DNA of 64,000 bases from Phoronis australis (taxonomy: Eukaryota; Phoronida; Phoronidae), in assembly GCA_002633005.1 (NCBI GenBank), contig NMRA01000145.1, positions 339,737-403,736 on the forward strand. The letters run 5' to 3'. The position numbers and the translations under genes are program-made. Below, piece by piece: positions 14,201 through 26,200 of this stretch (its first letter is position 1; each line of letters begins with the position of its first letter). A model generated the notes under the pieces. The model saw nothing but the letters and a program-made list of their open reading frames with translations, was not told the origin of the DNA and ran no database searches.

Positions 14201-17200
14201 TTACACAACTAATAATAATGGTGACTTACACCTCTGCCCAGGGGGTTCATGATGGGAATAACTTTCTCGTTGGCTATACTCTGAATAATTCTGGGCGAAC
14301 CATAGAGGGCACCCATGCAGGAGGAGACAGATGAGACGTAAAGCCCGGCCAACCACAGAACTCCATCGACTGTCACCTAGGAGATGGAGAAGATTGACAG
14401 GAGGTGGGATTTAGGTGAGCGTGTCATAAATTTCAGGATTCAAGTTGTGCACAAAATATGAAATCTTTACGTGAAATGGACATAAAGTTAAGTTTTAAAT
14501 TAAACTGGAAATTTTCGTTAATCATATTTTGGGAGCAACACTGTAACGCTATTCAAAACAAAAACTTTTCTCAGCTACTGTTTACAGAATCATAGTTTTT
14601 TTCTTCTTTAATTGCATATTTTGTATAATCAACCCACAAGCCTGGATTACACTGGAGAGGATGAGAAATACCTGAAACAGGAACTGATGAAACACACGTG
14701 GGTTGACTAAATGAAATCAAAATAGGCAATGACAACAAAACATCAAAAAGATACTTCAAAGGACTTGAGCAACTGAGGTTTCAACTAAAAACAAACTAAA
14801 ATCTTTTGGTTTTTTAAAAGCGCAATCATTTGAACAAAAACTTCACAGGAAAACCAAGAACAAATAATTTGAATGAAAGTGTTGTTAACATAATATATCA
14901 AATGGGAAATTTCAATTTTAAAATGGAAAACGTTAATCTTTCAAAACAGATCTCAAAAGAGCTAAAATTGTAAAGATGGTATCATGACTATCAAGACAAC
15001 AGACTATGTATTTGACATTTCTAGCAAACATTGTTATCATGGCAACATTTAGGCAAAGTTATAAAACTGCTGAATCTTTTCAAGTTATAAGTGAATGCAG
15101 AAATTAATTAGCTAATTGTGATTTGCAGATTAATTAACCCTACCTTTGAGGCAAGTAGATAATCTGTCTGTAGAGCCTCTTTAGTACACGTTGCCGCTAG
15201 CACCAAGGCAATGGTTAAGTACAGAAATGTGCTGAAAGATCGACCACCACAACAATGCTATGCAACGGATTACTGCATGTTAGATAATTAATTACAGAAA
15301 ATGCCAAAAGTGATCACAAAAAATACAGTTTCTTTGTCATGATGGTCATTCTAGCTTCTGTAATTGTGAATTCCGCTCGTGTTCAGCCATCATGACAGGG
15401 AATTCTCGATCATTTTGTGCGATTATTCTTGGCATGTGCTGCATGTCGAACCAGAAACCTGACAAGACCAAACTGTTATCTGTACTGCGGTCACTATTAA
15501 TGAGATGAAATATTAAAATAAAGCTTGCAAAAGAAAGCTTCTAGTAAAGTGTAAGTGTTATGCAAACTACATTACGAGTTTCGAAGCGCACAACCTTAAG
15601 AAAGTAAACAAGTGGTGGGTATTGGAAAAACGATACATTCAGAAGTGTTGCATTAATAATCTTCTAAATGTCGATTCCACATTAAGTAAAAAAACACCCA
15701 CATTCCAGGAAATTTTGTATTGTATTTATCAGATGGTTCCAGTTTGCTAATACTTATAGAGGGAGAGCATTTAGCTTTTTTGTCAGCCTCATTTACATAA
15801 CACACCAGCCAATAGGAAGGTTGTATTGGCCAATGTGAGTATGATAGATTATGAAGACACAACTCACGATACTGTAAGCACTGAGAGGGTTAATTAGAAT
15901 ATTCTTGATTAAGAATATAATGCTGATTGCAAATCCAAAACTAAACAAAATAATAAAAGAAACATTAACAACAAAAAGACTGTTTTTATTGGAACATCTT
16001 TATATTCACCTCTTTAAAGTACCTACCGTTATAAATAGAAAAATCATCGTTTCATAGTCAAACGCAATAATGTAAAGTTATTATATTTAGCAAAAAATTG
16101 CCATGGATAAATCAATGTTATGCATTCCGTATCAAAAGTGACCACAGGCTCTTGTTATTTCAAAGCTAAGCATAACCACACCAAATCATGGAAGGAGTTG
16201 ATAGACTTATCTGATTGCTGAAATGATTTCAAAAACACCAGTCGCTCACGTGACACTTGACTTATACAGAGGGAATCATACTAAGAGTTTACTTAAACTT
16301 AACAAAAATTCAACAATCCCACAGGGCCATTCAATCACTTTCTGTGGAGGCCATTTTGTTAGTGTATGTATGCTGACTTGTTACGTGATGAACTTGCTCA
16401 TTTGTGAAAATTGAGATTTTACATCCAGAGAATGGATTCATATTTGATGGTAAGTCACAATTTGTCACATATCTCAAAATTTTTGAAATGTCAGAGGAAA
16501 TTCTGACTACTTTTTTGCATGTTCACGCTTTGTTTTTGTCACATAAGCGGAGCGGAGCACAATATCTATCAGGGACAACGATGAATTCCGTAATTTTACA
16601 TTTTGAGAAAAATAACTATCAAAACACTAGAAGCCTACTTAGCTCAGCAAATTTGTCACGTTTTGTCACAGGATTCTCAAAATGTCACAAAATTTCAGGC
16701 AGACAAGTTTTGTCATAGAATGTCACCACGTCACAGGGAATCCATTCTCTTATGATCTCATGTGATATGTTACAAAAGTCACAAGATTAGCATAATCCCA
16801 TACACCCCTGGAGATGTTAAACACAGAGAAAGGTAATGAATATACGACACAAACATGAGCGCCTCCTACCTAACTCCTACCGCACTAAGCGTTCCCTGGG
16901 GAATATCTTTTGTTGGATTATGGAGATCACCACTCATGTTGATTCCAGCAAAAACACCTGAAAAAGTGTAAACTATAAGTTAAACAAGTATCCTGCTTGC
17001 TATTAAATAACACAATAAACTTTTTATTAAAAACACATGCCTATCCAGGTAAGGTATAGAATATCAGTTGAAATGTAATAGGCATACTTAGCTATATCTA
17101 ATTTGACAAATGCATCAGTTTTCATTATCTAGTTACAATTTCATAAAAGTGCTCTTTGACTCTTGAAAATTTCCAATATGGTAAAATCTGGCCAACTTCA

Positions 17201-20200
17201 AATAAAAATAATATCCCAAATTGTTCCTTTTTCATTTTCAAAGGTTTCTAACACTGTTGCAAATTACAGTGTTTTTCAAAGTATCACCTGATTGTAGGTA
17301 TGGTGCGGAAGTTGAACATAGAAACGCTAGTCAAGTTTCATTACGAAAATGACAGTTAACCAGTCTCACACTTGACTTCACCATAACATTGTTTTATTCA
17401 AAGGAGAAAGGCCTTGTCGCTGACCTACCTGTGGCTGTTGGGAAGAACACACCGAACACAGTGAAGAATGTCTGGCCCTCCTGGTAGCTTGGCGCTGTGT
17501 TATTGGCAAGGATGACAGTTGAGTAACCCACCACACCGTCAGCTGGAAATATAACAACAATACATAAAAGAATAGATACCATGCCCCTATCTCCCATTTA
17601 ACTACCAATTTCTGGCCTGAGATGGTCACTTTCATAATTATTAAACTAGCACGCTCAGACAAGGCTTGATAGCTTCAGGGACGCCTTGTGCCAATGAATT
17701 TGAAATGTTCTGGTTGATATAGCCAGCTTACAAAAGACTGATGTGTAAGTCGTATACCATTGTTCTCAAGGGGGGGGGGTAGTACTGGTTTTGTCATGAA
17801 CAGCAAAAAAAATCAGTAACTAATAAAAACATCAGGAAGACGAAAAGTGACAGTAACGAAAATGACAAGACAAAATATTGCCAGTGATTTTATTTCAATA
17901 AAAAATGAAGCACCAATGCTTGATAACAACTGCACACACTTTTGCTGAACAAACGTTTTATCCCACACCAAAAATCACATGCCATTTGTGAGGTAATTAA
18001 TGTTTTTTACCAATCAACAGCAACAACTGATCATCGCCACAGCATGCAGTGCTCTCCAGACCCGATTGATTCTTTAGAACTCTGCTTACCTGGATCAATG
18101 TGGACAAAGGATCCTACAAAGAAGTCCAGCACACCAATGAAAAGGATGAGTAGTAATATCAGCTGCAACCGAATCACCCACTTCACACCGGCAACATTGA
18201 TTCCTGACAATCAAAGAAACCCGTGTCATACTATAGGCATACATTCATCAGAGGTCAATATTCGTTATCAAAAAGTGTCAAACAGAAAATACATCAGGTT
18301 CACACAAAACATGGGAAATTTCTTTAAAAACAACTCATACGATTAACTTGGTGCAGCCTAACATTGATACAGACTTTCAAAATAAATCATAATGTACGAG
18401 AGTACTTACTAGTAGTTCACATCTTAACCCCATCAGTCAGTAGAATGCAAAATGTCCAAAATAATTGCGAATACAAAGATTAGGGCCCAGGATCCAATCT
18501 CCAAACTCAGACATGGACATCAATCCTGATTTAAGTACAAATTTGTAAAATTAATTTACTCAAAGAAAGTCATGTAATTGGGTCAATTTTCAAGTTGAGT
18601 TTAGAGTACAGAGATTAGACTCCAAGCCCATACCTGTACCCAGGTGACGTCTGAGGGATAAAAGCTGAAAGTCTTTAATTACTCCAAAACAGATGTTTCG
18701 AAGCCTGGGGCCACAGTTTCGTTTTACTCACATAGCAAGTCATGATAAAGGCATGCTTACCAAGTATTACACTTCCCCTTCTATCGTGTAACATAGGGTA
18801 AACCACTGTCTTAATGCTGACCTTACTTCTGAATTTGGTAAAGTCGTTTACCATATTCAAAAAACCTAATTAATCTTCGGCAAAATAATGTAATGCACTT
18901 AATAAGTTAGTATTTCAGCACATTATTAAATATTCCTATTGGTCACAAGGCTCAACTTCCAGCTGAATTATCAAAGCCTTTGGAAATTGGCCGTTTGACT
19001 TCCTCTTTTAGCAAAGCACCCATCTTTGACACCTGCTTTTTGCATTATTTTGTAAAACACCCAGTCCTTTTATTTTATACCACGGTAAAGGATACAGCGT
19101 AGCACGGAGTCAATGCAATCAAAGTACATGGAGTGCCAACTCTGTATAATCTCAATGTACACGAGTTCTGTGATCTTGCACACAAGCCACGACATCCATA
19201 GTAACTAGCAGTGCCTGCGAGTTAACCCGGTGTGTGGGTGTGCCGACTATGGTTTGTGTCCCAAGAGTTCAAATTTTGCAATTGCACTTCCTGTACTATT
19301 GCCAAAATTATTCACAACACCAAGAATTTTATTCATAAAGGCAGGCGTTGCCAAAACGTTTTTTCGTATTGTCCAAATACAGAAAACGGAAGATGAGACT
19401 AACGCACAAAGTGACTTCTCCCTGAGAATATCATGAGAAAATACTAGAACTTTGAATCTGTTACTTATGGTCTATGATCATGCGACACCGATACCTTATT
19501 GACCACGTGACACTAGCGAAATGACCTGTCCTATTGGTATAAAATCCTTGCGCTACACTGTTGTGTTCACTGGCTTCTACAACACTGATGCCCAGTTACA
19601 GGTAAAAAACTTTATTCTCAATCTATTCCATCACTAAAAAGAGACTACTTTCTTCATCAGCAACACTAAGCACCTTAAGTGTTTTGTTACCTAGCAACAG
19701 AAACAGTACGCCTGTGGCTATTCCTCGGGCTATCCAGGGGTTCGGATCATCGTTGTTGATCAGACTGGCTATAGACTCACCAAAACCGACTGTGTAGAGT
19801 GAACACGCCACTGCCTGCGAAAGAAATTATAATCGGTATAATCCCACGTGTCGTCCAAGAAACAAATTATTGAAAAGACCACTTTAACTTCTACAAAACT
19901 AGTCTTGACTTGTTTCTTATTAGACTACAAGTGATTTCTGAGTTTGTAAATAACTGAAAGTTTCCTTCTTGAGATTATGCTCAGCACATAAACAGACATG
20001 CCACTACAAGCCGAGTAAAAAGTCTGGTCTCATACATAAACAGATATGTCACTACAAGCCGAGTAAAAAGTCTGGTCTCATACATAAACAGACATGCCAC
20101 TCGACAAGAACAGGAACCCCTTGTTTTGGTGTTTGGCACAGTGGTTTAGCATTTCTCATTATGTGTGACTACACGACTGACCCAACCCACAATTGACTAG

Positions 20201-23200
20201 TTCAACTGAAAAATCAAACACCGCTAATTCGAGTTATTCCAGCATGCGATTTCGGCTTGATCTGATTTGCACTGCCTAGGTATTCAACTAAGCAAACGAT
20301 GCAAATCACAGTCTTGCTTCAATCATGAATGGAATTTTTGCATGGAAGAAAATCTCATTGATCGGAAATTAATCACTTTGCAGAGTTTTTTATGAATGAC
20401 AGTATACTCATTTCACACTTAATATCCTTTACAGTTCAATGTCAATTTTCATTTGTGCTTGACATTGAGTAAAAGGTTCATCTGGTTCATCAATTGCGGC
20501 TGCAAAAATAACAAGTTTCCCGCAACCAACAGCTGGGAATAGAACAATTGGATATAAAGTACTGAATAAAACATTTTGGTGTATATTTTTCACCTTGGCG
20601 TGCAATAATTTTGTATTAGGCAAACACATCAATCTTTTCACTCACAACTCATTTTAAGCATTCGGCAGCTTCTAGGTACACACAGAAGTCATTACCTGCC
20701 CGAGACAGTAGAGGATGCCCACACTGGCACCAACCCTTGAACCTAACACGTGGGAGAGCAGGAAGTAGACACCGCCAGCACCAATTTTACACCTCTCACA
20801 CACACCGATACTGCTTAGAGCCGCCGTCATGGCGACTACAATTGTGAGTAGGATGATGACCACGGAGAGTCCTATACCGGCGTTACCCTGACGCAAAAAG
20901 TTCACAGCATTAGCCACCGAAAAGGAAAACATGGATGGTAGATTTTAAAGCAATAATCACTTGCAGGGATGTCGCATTTCGAGAACCAGTTTGATGCCTG
21001 TTATTCACTGGAGAAAACTGGTTCTCAAAATGTGGGACCAGTGTCAGTGACTATTAACGCATTTAATGAAGACTAATAATTCATCGTATTCAAAAAGAAG
21101 CTGCTGTCATCAGTATAGAAATGTCCCTTTAAAAGTGATTTGAGTGGTGAGGAAACATACTTAGTGCTGGCAAAAACAACCACTGTTACAGAGTGCTCAA
21201 TCTGTCTGCCTAAAACACTAATGTTTTCCCTAACTCTTTTAGCCACAGAAACTGCAATGATTTTTGCAACCCATGTGAACCTATGTGGTAAATAGGCATT
21301 GTAAGAAAATGCAAAAACTGGTACACCAATGACATCTGATGGCAAAATGAATTTAGTAACTGTTGAACTGTGAGTTACCATACAATCACAAGGACCATCG
21401 CTAATTTAAGTCCTTGCTGCGGTGACTAACTATGGAACCTACCACCATCCATCCTGTGCGAAGAAAAATGACGACGCCAAATATATTGATCATGCAGGAT
21501 GTAAACACACCGTCCCATGCTCCGAACAGGATTGGCTCGGAGACAAAGAAGTTGGCCTTCCACCATGGCTTCTGGTGGTAGTTCTGAAACAGTAAATACA
21601 TTAAAGTTGGCAATGATAGTTTTGAACACATATAAAGCACATGTTACACGCAGTCTCAAGAGTATATTAATCAATGTGAACCAACAATAGATTTATAAAC
21701 ATATACACTGTAACAAAGAAAGTCTCAAGAAATCACAAAAATGTGCTATACACAGTGATCAAGAATACCTGGCCTCAGTTGAAATGCGACTTCAGTGCAA
21801 GTCGTGAATACTATCAATTAATTGTAGACAGAGCGAAAATAATAAAGTCTGTTTTTCTTTTTTTAAAATAATAATGAGCTTAGGTTGTACACCAAACCAT
21901 TATGACTAATTGCAAATGAATGACCAATACCAAACTTGAACAGTAAAACATTTATTTACATCATTCAATAAACAACTCGGTAGTAGTCACACTCGGTCCT
22001 GCACGCCAATTGGTTCTCAAAACCTGAGACCGCTATGGATTCCATTGCACAGACAGAAAATTGCTACAACCTTTAATCCATTCAAAGGAGGTATGTAAGA
22101 AAAAAAACAAGACATGGTGTTGAATATCAGGAATTCATGTACGCCTCAGGAAAAAGCTTTTAATCATGACACTTCTGGATGACCATGACACTTCTGGATG
22201 ACCATGCTCTCCCAAAAAATACTAAATTCGGAAATGCTTAGCTTGCAGCAATTCAAACAGTTTTAATGACTTTTTTTCTAGTTGCTAGGTGTCAATGCGT
22301 TCACATAGTACGTAGTCTTAAGTCTTGTATAATACACAGATCAGCAGAGATGACATTAATCCCTTGCCATGGTTTAACTACGGCGAAGGATTAAAAAATA
22401 TCCGAGACAATCAATAAAAACTTTATGGTTTCATTATGTTGTGACCAACATGGCATATTTAATTTCTATTTAATATTCAACCGTTCCAGATGCATTTGAC
22501 AATGCAACAGAAGGTGTTATTGTCTTCTCATTGGACCATGTAACCATGGCAACAGATATGGTCTACTATTGATTGTGATATTTGAGAAGGGGATATTAAA
22601 GAATTTTACTTCAGTCTATTGCCCAGCAGTTGACCTGGCAAAACATGACCATTGAACTGTACACTGGAGAAATGACGATATCAATTTTATCGTTTTAACC
22701 TAAAATTTGATTTATTTATTGGACTGACAGTTGTCTTCAGGAGCTACTAAGTCAACATTTGAACACATTGAGGCAAGATGTGAAACAGGGTCAAGGATCG
22801 CCGTTGGAACAAACGGGACAGTTTCACATTAACTTACGTAAGAAAGCATCTTTAGGACCCTAAAAAATGTCCAAATTTGGCTAACCTAGCTCAGAAATGG
22901 CATATCAGATTCATGCGAAAGTGTTATGAACTGTTCATGAAATGTTCCACTTTTGGACATGGAGCTACCAAAAATATGATTTTTATGATTTTTACAAAAA
23001 ATAAAAAATTACCATGCATAAAACGAAATGAAATTTAAAAAAACTGTAACTCTTTGAGCACATCTTGAGCATCTAATATTAAACAAAGTTTGTTTATGTT
23101 AATGATACCGGTGTTTTGTTATAAAAATTAATGTACCTTAATTAAATTTTGTTTTTCTTATACAAAGACAATCATGTAACTCCCCCAATCTTTGTTAGAT

Positions 23201-26200
23201 TGATATAGTTTAAGATCAACCTTTAGGGGCCTTCTATTTTCAGAACACAGAACAGAGTAGAAAGGAAACCTTCCATTTTTACCTCGAGCAAAATAAAGAC
23301 GAATGTGATCACCTGATTGATTTTTGCCGTCACTTAATTAAAAGTGAGAGAAACAAATCAATACTGAAATTACTCCAGATCGGATGTTAGTTTGTATTCA
23401 ATGGCTGTTCAATCATGCTTTGGATTGTACTCAGCAGATACCCATCATTTACATACCAACACAGGTTAGAAAGTTAAATCGATATTGTTGTGTGTCTCAT
23501 TCGCATAGTACCCTAGCTGGCGGTAGTAATTCTTTAAAGAACTGTCGAGGCTCTTCAGGATAATCATAATACATATCCATGAACTTGCCTCATGAAATTG
23601 TATCAAATAATTTTTCAAAAATTTTTTTGGTAAAGTGTTTTTCGTGTAAGCACATGCACGTTTAATTTACTTAATGTTTTTAACTGGCAGGGTATTTTCA
23701 GTCTTTTGTACAATTTCTGTACTTCACATTCAAACCGTTAACGAAGAATTGAGTGCAGGTCACCACCTACCATTTTGTTAGGGATTTGTCAAGTTTAACT
23801 TATGAGCCATTTTGAAACAATTGGCATGGGTTTGATAATACAGTTGACATCAAACCACGCATGGACAGTGTAATGAGCAGTTGTAGTAATATGGCACCTT
23901 TGAAAAATGACATTTCTGATACTTGACAGTAGTACGAAATTGAAGGACACAAAATGGAGCAAAGCGCCCCCTGCTGTAAATTTAGTATCATTGACTGGTA
24001 GTAAAATGATCATTCCCACTGCAGTTATGCGGCTCGCAGTCAGTGAAGAATGTTATGCCGGAGGGCAAAGGTTCAGTGGGAAAGCAATTAGTTCAGATTT
24101 ATTAAGCATGAGACATTTGGCTTTATTGAGATCTGCATAACATAAAACTAGTTAGGATCTCAACTGCCTCATACAATACCATGTAAAATTTAATACCATG
24201 TAATGTTAGGTAAAAAATATACTGAGTCTCTGATTATTCTAAATTACATGGGAACAGTTTAGAAAAATGTTGGAGTTTTTTTTTCAGTAGGTCAAACTAT
24301 TTTCACGGCATGAATAAAAACAGTAGTATAGAGTATCTTTGAAACATCGCTACCTCGCAACGCAACTTCTCAGGAGTATATTACAGAGACCAATAAAGAA
24401 GTTATTACGGACACAATACCAAGTTAGCATTTACCTAAGGGTAATTCACAGCCCACTCTGCACTTGGGATTTTCTCTGGCAGACAAAAGGCTGTTTATCA
24501 AATCAGACCGAGTAATACATGTGCTGAATCTCACAACCCTGATAAGATTTTGTGTTGGTTACTCCCAGTTAAGCATCTACCGTGTGAAATAAGTCTGAAA
24601 TAAGTCGGGCAAAGTATCCTGACTGAGAATTTACGTCCCGAGGCTTAGAACACTGGTCCTAGGAGAGGGGTACTTGATAGGTCCGTAGTTCCACGCAACT
24701 GGCGTACACATCCTTTTAGAGAGTCAACATTTAAGATGAAACCCTCGCTCTGTTTATATAGAATCATGGTTAAAAGGGACACATTTGCGAGGGCTTCCAT
24801 GAAAAGCTTACCATTTTCTAGAGGATTTTCCCAATGATGTTTCAAAACCCAGCAAATTGATTCTTTATTGGATAAAAGTAAATATCCAACCCTTTGGACA
24901 GTATTCTTTTCAACATAAGAGACCCTTTTTAACTGTTGTAAAAATGGACTTATGCGGTTCTTGTATAAATACCATGTATTGAAGATCATGTCAATGTGAA
25001 ACAGAGTTTTTAAAGTTCTAACATATGGTATGTTATAAATCTAGTTTAGATTGGGTGTACTCCATAGTCAACTTACATTTTATTAATAGAACACCCCTAT
25101 CACCGACTCACTCAGCGCCAGCTTGCTTACTAGACAGGTGCGTTTTTGAGCTGTATAGGTGTTAGTTTTTCCGCCGGGGGGTACTAGACTACATACAACT
25201 GGAAAATTAAAATCCTGACTCAATTATAGAAAGGACCCAATAAAAGGGGGATTAAATGTACAGACCTCCATGGAAACAGGCACCCTTTCATACTGTTTAG
25301 TTAAACCTGTTGGTAAAGGTTTATTTATGATGTTTGACACCTTTAAAGTGACTAGAAAGCCACCCTCAACTAAAAAAAAATAATTTTTGACTTAGACCAC
25401 TATTTGTAGTTAAATTAGAGTCAAATTGTTCCTTTGTCAAATAAGTGGCAATTTCCTGGCATGGCAATAACTGACAGATCGCCATTACTTGAGACCTGGC
25501 TTCACAAAAGGTCATTTCAAATTTCGCTACCATAAGCTTAATGGACAAAAACTCAAAACCATCACATTCCACAAAGACGTGGGTCCAGATTCACCCACCA
25601 AATGTGCATATGTAAGTACAGTGCATGCCAAAAGCACCCAGACAAAATGACCCACAATTCCCTGTCATTCATGGCTGTGCAGAAGCCAAATTCATCTTCA
25701 GAGTAGTCTCCCCTGATGACTAAGAATGAAGGGGAATTAACAGGAAAGTTTGTAAGGTGGGGAAGACATTCTGAATTTACAGATTTGCAACCATAATCAT
25801 GAATATTACCAGTCCTTTTTCCTGTTAATAGAATTAGACATCACAATCTGGAAACAATTTTTTCCAATTACTTTTGTTTTGAACTGTACAGTAACGTAAA
25901 TGAGTAATGTGTATGACTGGCCCTCATAAAGCTGTGGCCAGCAGAAAGTAGACTAGAGATAAGTATTCATTTAACAACCCTTCCCAATGTAGTCTAATAA
26001 TGGTAATAATGATGTATGACTGTTTGATTCTGGAGGAAGGTTAACGGGCTGCACGAATCTTACCAGCAATGAGCGCAGAATGTGCAGCAACTATAGTGTC
26101 AAACAACTCATTTTTCAAAACCCAAAAACCACTTCTCATCCGAGTTAAGAAGAACACAAGTCTGTGCAGCAGTGGTAAGCGATCTAAACCAAAAGTTAGT

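Noticed and set aside
16404-16718. 104-codon frame in SLC12A8 intron 7
   Set aside because: It lies within the inverted-repeat element and has no transposase features.
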